Source: Casp-actino8 sp039800005 (GTDB lineage Bacteria; Actinomycetota; Acidimicrobiia; Acidimicrobiales; Ilumatobacteraceae). From it: 64,000 bases of DNA. Numbering within the stretch: the first letter of the stretch is position 1; each line of letters starts with the position of its first letter. Shown piece by piece: positions 1 to 7,541 of the stretch. The notes beneath the pieces were generated by a model, which had not been told where the DNA came from, ran no database searches, and was given only the letters and a program-made list of their open reading frames with translations. The position numbers and the translations under genes were made by a program. The DNA lies in contig JBDLRN010000031.1 in the NCBI GenBank assembly GCA_039800005.1, positions 56,160-120,159 on the forward strand. The letters are read 5' to 3'.

Positions 1-35
1 TCGGCGTAGTTCCAGGTGTCGGAAGCGTTCGTCAC
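1..35 (-). CDS. 5' end of a divergent gene, possibly an acyl-CoA ligase (partial)
   Basis: A GTG at 33-35 (complement) opens a frame that runs off the left edge and reads V-T-N-A-S-D-T-W-N-Y-A. A TACCAT hexamer on the same strand lies 7 bases upstream, the spacing seen at many other starts in this window. The W-N-Y-A opening resembles the N-terminus of actinobacterial AMP-dependent acyl-CoA ligases, and the divergent neighbour is an acyl-CoA dehydrogenase. Only 11 codons are visible, so the product is a guess. Confidence 0.35.
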   Translation of the reverse strand, partial: MTNASDTWNYA

Positions 36-42
36 GGGATCG

Positions 43-48
43 ATGGTA
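43..48 (-). promoter_or_regulatory. -10 hexamer TACCAT for the divergent partial gene
   Basis: It lies 7 bases before the GTG at 35 and predicts a leaderless transcript. It sits back to back with the acyl-CoA dehydrogenase -10. Confidence 0.4.
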
Positions 49-52
49 GGCC

Positions 53-58
53 TAGGGT
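53..58 (+). promoter_or_regulatory. -10 hexamer TAGGGT for acyl-CoA dehydrogenase
   Basis: It lies 9 bases before the ATG at 68. No ribosome binding site is present, so the leader would be 0-3 nt. Confidence 0.5.
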
Positions 59-67
59 TCGGCTCGT

Positions 68-1288
68 ATGGACTTCCAAGTTCCCGGACTCGACGACCCG
101 CGTCGCACCGTGGTGCGCGATTGGCTCGCTGAACATCCGAATCCGACCGGACGTGAGTTGGCCGAAGCCGGGTACGTGGCCCCGCACTGGCCCGAGCCGT
201 ACGGTCTCGGTGCCGATCCCGTGCATCAGATCGTGATCGACGACGAACTCGCCAAAGCCGGTGTGCGTCGGCCGGCGAATCCGATCGGTATCGGTTGGGC
301 CGGACCCACGATTCTCTTCGCCGGTACCGAGGAGCAGAAGAAGCGCCATCTCGTTCCACTGCTCTCCGGCGAAGAGTTCTGGTGTCAGCTCTTCAGCGAA
401 CCCGGCAGTGGAAGCGACCTCGCCAATCTCGGGACCCGAGCCGTTCGTGACGGCGACGAGTACGTGGTGAACGGCCAGAAGATCTGGACGAGTGGGGCCC
501 AGTTCGCCAAGTTCGGGATTCTCGTGGCGCGAACCGATCCGAACGCACCCAAGCACCGCGGCGTCTCGTACTTCATCTGTCCGATGGATCTGCCGGGCAT
601 CGAGATCCGACCGATCACCGAGATGACCGGAGCGCAGACCTTCAACGAAGTCTTCTTCACCGACGTGCGCATTCCGGCCGCCAACCTGGTGGGTCAGGAG
701 GGCGACGGTTGGCGGCTCGCCAAGGTCACGCTCGGCAACGAGCGGGTGTCGTTGTCGAGCGGCGGCGTGTTGTGGGGGAGCGGGCCCACCGCACTCGAGA
801 TGATCGACGCCGTTCGCGAGCGTGGTCCGGTGACCGATCCGGTGATGCGTCAGCGGCTCGCCGACGTCTACATCGAACACGTTCTGCTCGACCTGATTCG
901 CATGCGCACTCTGTCGGCACGCATCAAGGGATCTCAGCCCGGTCCCGAGGCCAGCATTCGCAAGATCCTCGCCGACGAACACGGTCAGCACGTGATGGAA
1001 GTGGCTCGTGACCTGCTCGGAGCGGAGGGAATGCTCCACCAGCGTCTCGAGCAGACGCCAGCCACGGCGATGTCGTTGCGAGGTGGGAACGGCGGTGGAG
1101 TGGGGCTGCGGTCGCTCGACCATCACGGGTGGTTCGACGGGTACATGTTCGCCCGTGCGCTCACCATCGGTGGTGGCACCGGAGAGGTGCAGCGCAACAT
1201 CGTGGCCGAGCGCGTTCTCGGTCTGCCTCACGACGTCGACGTCCTTCAGGGGATGACGTGGGCCGAGACACAGCGTCGCTCGTCCTAG
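68..1288 (+). CDS. acyl-CoA dehydrogenase family protein
   Basis: 406 aa flavoenzyme expected to catalyse alpha,beta-dehydrogenation of an acyl-CoA in the cytoplasm. The FAD/substrate motif FSEPGSGSDL is near residues 109-118, the WTSGAQFAKFG strand follows, and the C-terminal GGGTGEVQRNIVAERVLGLP signature is near 367-387. Length fits FadE-type enzymes. The ATG at 68 is supported by a TAGGGT hexamer 9 bases upstream. A divergent gene starts 33 bases away and a P450 follows on the same strand 83 bases downstream, which suggests lipid or sterol breakdown. The acyl chain specificity cannot be read from sequence alone. Confidence 0.93.
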   Translation: MDFQVPGLDDPRRTVVRDWLAEHPNPTGRELAEAGYVAPHWPEPYGLGADPVHQIVIDDELAKAGVRRPANPIGIGWAGPTILFAGTEEQKKRHLVPLLSGEEFWCQLFSEPGSGSDLANLGTRAVRDGDEYVVNGQKIWTSGAQFAKFGILVARTDPNAPKHRGVSYFICPMDLPGIEIRPITEMTGAQTFNEVFFTDVRIPAANLVGQEGDGWRLAKVTLGNERVSLSSGGVLWGSGPTALEMIDAVRERGPVTDPVMRQRLADVYIEHVLLDLIRMRTLSARIKGSQPGPEASIRKILADEHGQHVMEVARDLLGAEGMLHQRLEQTPATAMSLRGGNGGGVGLRSLDHHGWFDGYMFARALTIGGGTGEVQRNIVAERVLGLPHDVDVLQGMTWAETQRRSS

Positions 1289-1359
1289 CAGAGTTCGGGC
1301 TGGCGTCGAACTGGCTGAGCTCGGCAGAGCAGCGTTCGGATGACGCGTCGGCTCGCCCC

Positions 1360-1365
1360 TAACGT
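1360..1365 (+). promoter_or_regulatory. -10 hexamer TAACGT for the P450 gene
   Basis: It lies 6 bases before the ATG at 1372, predicting a leaderless mRNA. Confidence 0.5.
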
Positions 1366-1371
1366 GCGACC

Positions 1372-2589
1372 ATGACCGATCTCGCCGCGCGTTCCGATCG
1401 CCGGGTCCACGACCTGCTCGACCCCGACTTCTATCGCAGCAATCCGCACGACGCTTGGAGTTGGATGCGGGCGAACGAGCCCGTGTACCGCGATCAGCGA
1501 AACGGTCTCTGGGGGATCACCAAACACGCCGACATCCAAGAAGTGGAGCGTCGCTCGCAGGTGTTCGTGTCGAGTCTCGGCTATCGAGCGAATTGGTCGG
1601 CCGAGGAGATCAACATGATCGCCCAGGACGATCCTCGGCACCGGTCGCAGCGCATGTTGGTTCAGCCGCATCTCACGCAGCGCGCCGTGGGTGAACGTCG
1701 TTCCGAGATCGAGGAGCTCGTCGACGAACTCGTCGCGGCCATGGTGGCGAACGGTCTCGATCGAGTGGAGTTCGTCTCGGCTTTCGCCGCTCAGTTGCCG
1801 GCACGCACCACGTGTCGACTTCTCGGTTTCCCCGAGGAGATGTGGCCGCAGCTCAAGTCGTGGAGTGAGCGGCTCATGCGCGTCGACATGATCCACCGCG
1901 ATGGTGATCAGTTCAGTCAGTTCATCGACGCCAACATGGAGTTCGCGGCGATGGTCGGCATGCTCGCACCGTCGAAGATCGACGCGGCGGCCAAGGGTTG
2001 TCCGATGCACGACTTCATGACGTTGTGGCTCACCGAGCCGGTCGACGGAGCGCCCTTGTCGCCCGAAGCCGTCGTGCACGAGACCGGTCTCTTCATCGCC
2101 GGTGGCGCCGAAACGACGCGAACGGCGTTGAGTCACGGTTTGCGAGCCTTCGCCGATCACCCCGATCAATGGGACGCCATGGCGGACGACCCGTCCTTGG
2201 TGGCGGGCGCGGTCGACGAAGTACTCCGCTTCGTGACCCCGCTCAACAACATGTTCCGGCGCGCGGCCGTGGACGCCGAGGTGCGGGGTCAGAAGATCCG
2301 AAGGGGCGATCGTCTGGTCCTGCTGTATCCGTCGGCCAATCGCGACGAGGACGTGTTCGTCGAGCCGCACCGGTTCGACATACGGAGAAATCCGAATCCG
2401 CACGTGGCCTTCGGGTTCGGGACTCACTTGTGCGTCGGAGCCAATTTCGCTCGCGCTTCGCTGGCCGCGGCGTTCGGAACCTTGTCTCGACGTTTTCAGG
2501 CGCCGGTCGTGGTGTCGGAGCCCGACGTCGAGCCGAACATCTTCGCCCGTGCGGTTCGCGAGTTCGAGGTGACGTTCCGTTCTCGTTGA
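1372..2589 (+). CDS. cytochrome P450
   Basis: 405 aa soluble bacterial P450, a heme monooxygenase. The I-helix oxygen-activation motif AGGAETT is at residues 243-249, the ExxR K-helix lies in the segment EVLRFVTP, and the heme loop FGFGTHLCVGANFARA carries the proximal ligand Cys354. The conserved acid/Thr pair of the I-helix (E-T-T) is intact, so an active enzyme is expected. The start is fixed by a TAACGT hexamer 6 bases before the ATG. No ferredoxin or ferredoxin reductase is next to it. Neighbours suggest a lipid-like substrate; a TetR gene starts 97 bases after its stop and may regulate it. Confidence 0.95.
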   Translation: MTDLAARSDRRVHDLLDPDFYRSNPHDAWSWMRANEPVYRDQRNGLWGITKHADIQEVERRSQVFVSSLGYRANWSAEEINMIAQDDPRHRSQRMLVQPHLTQRAVGERRSEIEELVDELVAAMVANGLDRVEFVSAFAAQLPARTTCRLLGFPEEMWPQLKSWSERLMRVDMIHRDGDQFSQFIDANMEFAAMVGMLAPSKIDAAAKGCPMHDFMTLWLTEPVDGAPLSPEAVVHETGLFIAGGAETTRTALSHGLRAFADHPDQWDAMADDPSLVAGAVDEVLRFVTPLNNMFRRAAVDAEVRGQKIRRGDRLVLLYPSANRDEDVFVEPHRFDIRRNPNPHVAFGFGTHLCVGANFARASLAAAFGTLSRRFQAPVVVSEPDVEPNIFARAVREFEVTFRSR

Positions 2590-2601
2590 AGACCCGTTGT
2601 C

Positions 2602-2607
2602 TAGGCT
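2602..2607 (+). promoter_or_regulatory. possible -10 hexamer TAGGCT upstream of the TetR gene
   Basis: It lies about 80 bases before the GTG at 2687 and would give a conventional leader. No -35 element is obvious. Confidence 0.25.
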
Positions 2608-2686
2608 GGCGACGTCGCGCTTCGTGTCACGAGGCGTTGGGGGGTCGTCGACGAGATCGAGGTCGGTGGGAGCGAAGGGGGAGTCC

Positions 2687-3307
2687 GTGAAGAGAGTTCG
2701 ACGCAGATCTGAGGCGGCACCGCATCCGACGCGTGTCGCCCTGCTCGACGTGACCAAGCGGCTCATCGCCGAACACGGCACCGACGGCTTCACCGTGGAG
2801 ATGGTGCTCTCGGAATCGGGTATTTCCCGGGGTTCGCTCTACCACCATTTCGAGGACTTCCCTGATCTGGTCGAGTCGGCGCTGGTCGAGGTCAATCGGA
2901 GTTACGTGGAGTCCAGTATCGAGTTGACCGCACGAGCGGTCGGTGCCGTCACGACCAAGGAGGACTTCCTGGCCGCCATCAACCTCGTGACGTCGACACT
3001 TCACTCCGAGGAGCGGTTCAAGGCGCGTATCGACCGCGTCCGCATGATCGCCCTCTGCGCCGACAGTCCGTCGTTCCGTCAGAAGTTCGGCGAGGCGCAG
3101 GCCGAACTCATCGAGAACCTGGCCGAGGTGATCGGTGACGCACAAGCCCGGGGTTGGGTCCGAGCCGATTTCGACCCCAAGGCCCTGGCCACCTTCATGA
3201 GCGCTTACACCATCGGGGTCACGCTGAACGACGTCTCGGCCGACCCGATCTCGTTCGAGTCGTGGAACACACTCGTCCGTGACGTCGTGAGCCGATTCTT
3301 GAACTGA
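2687..3307 (+). CDS. TetR/AcrR family transcriptional regulator
   Basis: 206 aa from the GTG at 2687. That start is preferred over the upstream TTG at 2597 because a strong purine-rich site (GAAGGGGGAG, 2674-2683) lies just before it and the upstream residues look non-native. The N-terminal helix-turn-helix at about residues 35-58 (FTVEMVLSESGISRGSLYHHF) is typical TetR; the remaining helical domain would bind an unknown ligand. It follows the P450 gene with 97 bases between and precedes the metal ABC operon. A 21-base inverted repeat 31 bases downstream of the stop could be its operator or its terminator. Confidence 0.92.
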   Translation: MKRVRRRSEAAPHPTRVALLDVTKRLIAEHGTDGFTVEMVLSESGISRGSLYHHFEDFPDLVESALVEVNRSYVESSIELTARAVGAVTTKEDFLAAINLVTSTLHSEERFKARIDRVRMIALCADSPSFRQKFGEAQAELIENLAEVIGDAQARGWVRADFDPKALATFMSAYTIGVTLNDVSADPISFESWNTLVRDVVSRFLN

Positions 3308-3338
3308 GTCGCGGCCGGCCGTTCGTCCCGTGGGGCTT

Positions 3339-3359
3339 TCCTGACCGGATCGGTCAGGA
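3339..3359. promoter_or_regulatory. 21-base inverted repeat, operator or terminator
   Basis: Perfect 9-base arms TCCTGACCG / CGGTCAGGA surround a 3-base centre (3348-3350). It lies between the TetR stop (3307) and the -10 of the metal transporter operon (3393), so it could bind TetR or a metalloregulator. As RNA it would be a hairpin followed only by a short T-run. Confidence 0.4.
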
Positions 3360-3392
3360 TTTACGCATCTAGCAGGACTTTCTTCCCGGCGG

Positions 3393-3398
3393 TAGGTT
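3393..3398 (+). promoter_or_regulatory. -10 hexamer TAGGTT for the metal ABC operon
   Basis: It lies 6 bases before the ATG at 3405, predicting a leaderless operon mRNA. Confidence 0.45.
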
Positions 3399-3404
3399 GC
3401 TGTC

Positions 3405-4463
3405 ATGGCCCCCCGTCATTCTCGAGGTCGTCCGGCCTGGGCTCTCGCGGTTTTACTGCTGATTGCGTCCTGCGGATCCGACGACGCAGAGGATTCGACA
3501 TCGGACACGTCGACCGCCGAACCGTGCCCGATGCCGTCGGCTGTCGAGGGCCGACCTCTCGTCGTCGCCACCACGGTGGCTCCCATCACCAGCATCGTCG
3601 CCAACGTCGCGGCGGGTACCCCGACCCGGATCACCGGTGTCGTGCCCGAAGGCACCAACAGTCACACCTTCGAACCGCCGCCGAGCGCGGCGGCCACTCT
3701 GGAGGACGCCGATGTGGTGTTCATCAACGGTCTGGTGCTCGAGGAACCGACCAAGGAATTGGCGTTGGCCAATCAGCGTGACGGTTCGATCATCTGCGAA
3801 CTCGGCACGACGATCCTGCCCGAGTCCGAATTCATCTACGACTTCTCGTTCCCGCTCGAAGGCGGCAAGCCCAATCCGCACCTCTGGACCAATCCGCCGA
3901 TGGTGGTCGAGTACGCCGAGCTCGCGCGCGATGTCCTGAGCGCCGCCGATCCGGCCCACTCTGAGCAGTACGCGACGAATTTCGAGGCGTTCCAAACGAA
4001 AGTCGACGCGCTCGACGAAGCGGTCCGTGCGGCATCGGCCACCATGACCGTCGAGCAGCGGCAGCTGCTGACCTACCACGACGCTTACGCGTACTTCGCC
4101 AAGGAGTACGACTGGAACGTGATCGGCGCGATCCAGCCGTCGTCGTTCGACGAGCCGACCGCCAGCGAAGTCGCCGATCTCATCGAGCAGGTGAAGGATG
4201 CCGGCGTCTCGGCCATCTTCGGCAGCGAGGTCTTTCCCTCCGACGTGCTGGAGCAGATCGGCAACGAGACCGGGGTGCGATACGTCGACGTGCTGCGCGA
4301 CGACGACCTGCCCGGCGCCCCCGGCGATCCGGAGCATTCGTGGCTGGGTCTGATGCGTTTCAACTACATCACCATGGTCGAGGCCTTGGGTGGCGATGCC
4401 TCGGCCTTCGAATCCATCGACACGACCGATGTCGGTCCCGACACGGCGGTGTATCCCCAATGA
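3405..4463 (+). CDS. metal ABC transporter substrate-binding lipoprotein (zinc/manganese type)
   Basis: 352 aa cluster A-I (ZnuA/MntA-like) solute-binding protein. A signal peptide ends in the lipobox I-A-S-C with Cys23, so it is a membrane-anchored lipoprotein. Candidate metal ligands are His87 (SHTFEPPPS), His159 (NPHLW) and His225 (YHDAY), with H311 in EHSW or a nearby acid as the fourth. Three histidines resemble zinc-binding ZnuA more than manganese-binding PsaA, which uses two His and two acids. The long His-rich loop of many zinc proteins is absent. Its stop overlaps the ATPase start, so it heads a three-gene operon. Confidence 0.9.
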   Translation: MAPRHSRGRPAWALAVLLLIASCGSDDAEDSTSDTSTAEPCPMPSAVEGRPLVVATTVAPITSIVANVAAGTPTRITGVVPEGTNSHTFEPPPSAAATLEDADVVFINGLVLEEPTKELALANQRDGSIICELGTTILPESEFIYDFSFPLEGGKPNPHLWTNPPMVVEYAELARDVLSAADPAHSEQYATNFEAFQTKVDALDEAVRAASATMTVEQRQLLTYHDAYAYFAKEYDWNVIGAIQPSSFDEPTASEVADLIEQVKDAGVSAIFGSEVFPSDVLEQIGNETGVRYVDVLRDDDLPGAPGDPEHSWLGLMRFNYITMVEALGGDASAFESIDTTDVGPDTAVYPQ

Positions 4464-5293
4464 TGAATTTTTCCTCTCCCGTTCCCTCGGCCCGTTTGGC
4501 GGTCGAACCACTCGTCGTGTTCGAGCACGTGTCGTGTTCGTACGGCGACGCACCGGTCATCGAAGCGGTGGACTTCACCGTCGCGCCGGGCGAATTCGTC
4601 GGCATCGTCGGCCCGTCGGGTTCGGGCAAGACGACGGTGCTCCGGGCGCTCTTGGGAGCGGTGAAACCCGTGCACGGTTCGGTCCGCCGACGAGCCGGTC
4701 TGCGGCTGTCGTACGTGCCCCAACTCGAGACCGTCGACTGGAACTTCCCGGTGACGGTTCGAGAGGTGGTGGCCATGAGCCGACCCACTCGTTCCTGGTG
4801 GCCTCGGATGAGCAAGGACGAGATCTGCGAGATCGACGGCGTACTCGAACGTCTCGGTCTCGAGGGTCTGGGCGGTCGACACATTCGCGAACTGTCAGGG
4901 GGCCAGCAGCAGCGAGTCTTCTTGGCTCGGGCGTTGCTTCAGGATCCCGATCTGCTGGTGCTCGACGAACCCACGGCAGGTGTCGACGTGCGGACTCGAC
5001 ACGAGGTGTTGCACGTGTTGGCCGACCTCAACGAGGGCTCGTCGGGAACGCGCGAAATGGCGATCGTCCTCACCACTCACGACTTGAACGGGTTGGCGGC
5101 CCACCTGCCGCGACTCATCTGTTTCAACCGCACGGTGGTGGCCGACGGTCCTCCCGATCAGGTTCTGCAGCCGTACTTCCTGGAGCGCACATACGGTGCA
5201 CCGATGGAAGTGCTGCAACACGGAGGAATGCCGGTCGTGGTCGAGCACGGTGGTGACGACTTGCGAATTCGACTCACCCGCCGCGGGGCCTGA
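4460..5293 (+). CDS. metal ABC transporter ATP-binding protein
   Basis: 277 aa ATPase of the metal uptake transporter. Walker A GPSGSGKT is at residues 51-58, the signature LSGGQQQ starts at 145, Walker B LLVLDEP includes D169-E170, and the H-loop is His207. Two adjacent ATGs (4460 and 4463) overlap the substrate-binding protein's TGA, implying translational coupling; 4460 is used. The permease follows after 2 bases. Family: ZnuC/MntB-type; the metal is inferred from the binding protein. Confidence 0.93.
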   Translation: MMNFSSPVPSARLAVEPLVVFEHVSCSYGDAPVIEAVDFTVAPGEFVGIVGPSGSGKTTVLRALLGAVKPVHGSVRRRAGLRLSYVPQLETVDWNFPVTVREVVAMSRPTRSWWPRMSKDEICEIDGVLERLGLEGLGGRHIRELSGGQQQRVFLARALLQDPDLLVLDEPTAGVDVRTRHEVLHVLADLNEGSSGTREMAIVLTTHDLNGLAAHLPRLICFNRTVVADGPPDQVLQPYFLERTYGAPMEVLQHGGMPVVVEHGGDDLRIRLTRRGA

Positions 5294-5295
5294 CG

Positions 5296-6153
5296 ATGAG
5301 CCTTATCTGGGCTTTCGACGCCGCAGAACCCTTTCGCTACGAGTTCTTCCGCAACGGTTTGGTGATTGCCGGGTTGGCTGGCGCATTGTGCGGACTCATC
5401 GGCGTGTTCGTCGTGTTGCGCAACATGAGCTACATCGGCCACGGTCTCAGTCATGCCGTGTTCGGCGGGGCCGCCCTCGCCGCAGTGCTCGACTTCAACT
5501 ATTTCGTCGGAGCCGGTCTCTGGGGTTTGTTGTCGGGGCTCATGATCGGGCGGGTGTCTCGACGCCGGATCATCGGCGCCGATGCCGCCATCGGTGTGGT
5601 GACCACGGCGTCGTTCGCGCTCGGTCTGGCTCTGCAAGCCCGGTACGGGCAGGCCGCCCGCAGCATCGACGCGGTGCTCTTCGGCAACGTGCTCGGGGTG
5701 TTCCCGTCCGACATCGCCGCGGTGGCCGGGGTCGCCATCGCGAGTGTCGTGGTGGTCGTGGTTCTGTACCGACGATTGTTGTTCTCGACCTTCGATCCCG
5801 AAGTGGCGAGTGTGAGCGGGGTCAACGTCCCCGCCATGGAAGCCATGCTCATGCTGCTCCTGTCGGCGACGATTCTCGTGACCGTGCGCGTGATCGGAGT
5901 GCTCCTGATCTCGGCCCTCCTCGTGCTGCCAGCGGCCGCGTCGCGCATGCTGACCAATTCGTTCGGTCGCATGCTCTGGCTGTCACCGGCCCTCGGAACG
6001 GTGTTCGGGGTCGTGGGAATGTACGCCAGTTGGTACGCCGACGTGCCGAGCGGGGCCGTGATCATCCTGACCGGGACGGCGGTGTTCGCGGCGGTGTACG
6101 CGGTGGTCGGTGTGCGGGGACGCCGCCGGGTCGCCCACCTCGGCCACACCTGA
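5296..6153 (+). CDS. metal ABC transporter permease
   Basis: 285 aa integral membrane protein of the ZnuB/MntC (ABC-3) family with about eight hydrophobic helices. It begins two bases after the ATPase stop and completes the lipoprotein-ATPase-permease operon for divalent metal import. The segment RNMSYIGHGLSHAVFGG near residues 37-53 is typical of the family. The gene ends 30 bases before a 17-bp stem that separates it from the convergent peptidase gene. No Zur or MntR gene lies in the window. Confidence 0.93.
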   Translation: MSLIWAFDAAEPFRYEFFRNGLVIAGLAGALCGLIGVFVVLRNMSYIGHGLSHAVFGGAALAAVLDFNYFVGAGLWGLLSGLMIGRVSRRRIIGADAAIGVVTTASFALGLALQARYGQAARSIDAVLFGNVLGVFPSDIAAVAGVAIASVVVVVVLYRRLLFSTFDPEVASVSGVNVPAMEAMLMLLLSATILVTVRVIGVLLISALLVLPAAASRMLTNSFGRMLWLSPALGTVFGVVGMYASWYADVPSGAVIILTGTAVFAAVYAVVGVRGRRRVAHLGHT

Positions 6154-6183
6154 CCCCCCACCATTTCCGACGGAATTCACCCA

Positions 6184-6226
6184 CTCTGTAGCGCAAGTTC
6201 TCCTATGTGGAACTTGCGCTACAGAG
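6184..6226. terminator. 17-bp perfect hairpin between convergent genes
   Basis: Arms 6184-6200 and 6210-6226 are perfectly complementary with a 9-base loop. It lies after the metal permease gene, and its right arm contains the stop codon and last codons of the convergent S51-like gene (ends 6219). No T-run follows on either strand, so termination would rest on the stem alone. Confidence 0.6.
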
Positions 6227-7541
6227 AGGGCGAAAAGTGCCATTCGGGGCCGGAGGGGGTGTCGCGGATCTCGAGGCCCACCTCGGCCAGGCGATCCCGC
6301 AACAGATCCGACAGGTCGTAGCGCTTCTCCTCGCGCACCCGTCGACGCACCTCCAGGACCACCTGCATCACCGGTTCGATGGCGGCCCGCGGATCGGCCA
6401 GTCCCTTCACGGCGACCTCGCCCAGCCGCACGATCATCGACCGCAACGCTGCGTGCGCCCGATCCATGGCGTCGCTCTGCAGGGTGTCGGCCGACCAGAG
6501 CCGGATCGTGCTCTCGAGGTCGAGCACCGCACGCACGGCGCCTTCGGAGTCGCCGGCCGCCAACGCGGCGTCGAACTCGCTCTCGGCCCGGGTGACGTCG
6601 TCGGCGAGCGACGTGCTCGTGGACGAACCCGATGCCTGGTCCTCGTGATCGACCATCGGACTCGAGGAGTCCGATGTGGGCGCCACTGAGCTGGTGTGCA
6701 TCGACGTCGCGCCACGCGACGGATCGCGCAACGCGTCGACCGGCACGGTGCGACCGTTCTCGATCACCGTCGACGAGCCGCGCACGCGAACCGTGATCGA
6801 CCCGTTGCCAACCACCGTCGCGGTGTCGGCGTCGATGTCGATCACCACTCCGGTGTGTTCGTCGACGCCGAGGACGTGCACTCCGTCGGGCAATTCGTCC
6901 TCGAGCATACGAAGTCGACGCTCGCCGAGGTAGCAGAACCTGGTGTCGTGATGCCCACCTTCCGCGTTGTCGTAGTGCGGGATGACCGCAACGTCGAGGC
7001 CGACCACGTCGAGCACACCCAATCCCTCGAGCCAGTGCGGTTCCTGGCCGACCTTGTAGATCTCGTACACGGGAACGGTGAACCGTCCGAGGGTGAGAGC
7101 GGCGGCCGAGGCGAAGGTCACCGCACCACCGCGCTCCAATTTCTCGCGCACGATGTCGGGAACCGGAGAGCCGCTCCACTGGGTGAGTGCGTAGGTGGGG
7201 CTACCGGGACCAGCGAACACGTAATCGGCCCGTCGCAGGCGACTCAGCCCGGTCTCGACGGCGAGGACGTCGACGCCCTTCAGACGCGTGAGACCGGCCA
7301 CCTCGATCGGATGGCCCACGCTCTTTCGGAAGTACTCGACGGCGCGTGACGCCAATTCGGGAGCGTTCTCCTGGAATCCGTACGGAGTGTCGATCACCAC
7401 GGCCAGTGGCTCGCCGGGCAGACGAGCGATCAGATCTCGGTGATGCTTCATCATCGTGGGCGCGGTCTCGCCGGAGCCCATGATGGTGAGGATCCGGGGT
7501 GTGTCGCCGTTCGACGGGATCGTGCGGGTCGAGGTGTTCAT
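6219..7541 (-). CDS. peptidase S51/cyanophycinase-like protein fused to a CysRS-like C-terminal module
   Basis: 440 aa with two parts. Residues 1-255 look like a class I glutamine-amidotransferase-fold peptidase S51 protein (dipeptidase E/cyanophycinase relatives): MGSGETAPTM, YVFAGPGSPTYALT, a candidate nucleophile Ser145 in FASAAAL where the family normally has G-x-S-A-G-A, then IPHYDN and LGVDEHTGVVID. After a Ser/Thr-rich linker (about 280-315), residues 316-435 form a helical bundle ending in YDLSDLLRDRLAEVGLEIRD-TPSGPEW. That ending strongly resembles the C-terminus of cysteinyl-tRNA synthetase. The ATG overlaps the upstream hydrolase stop (ATGA), so the two genes form an operon. The substrate is unknown. 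Confidence 0.75.
   Translation of the reverse strand: MNTSTRTIPSNGDTPRILTIMGSGETAPTMMKHHRDLIARLPGEPLAVVIDTPYGFQENAPELASRAVEYFRKSVGHPIEVAGLTRLKGVDVLAVETGLSRLRRADYVFAGPGSPTYALTQWSGSPVPDIVREKLERGGAVTFASAAALTLGRFTVPVYEIYKVGQEPHWLEGLGVLDVVGLDVAVIPHYDNAEGGHHDTRFCYLGERRLRMLEDELPDGVHVLGVDEHTGVVIDIDADTATVVGNGSITVRVRGSSTVIENGRTVPVDALRDPSRGATSMHTSSVAPTSDSSSPMVDHEDQASGSSTSTSLADDVTRAESEFDAALAAGDSEGAVRAVLDLESTIRLWSADTLQSDAMDRAHAALRSMIVRLGEVAVKGLADPRAAIEPVMQVVLEVRRRVREEKRYDLSDLLRDRLAEVGLEIRDTPSGPEWHFSPSL

Noticed and set aside
2597..2686. Upstream extension of the TetR gene from TTG at 2597
   Set aside because: Residues are non-native and a strong ribosome binding site with GTG lies at 2687.
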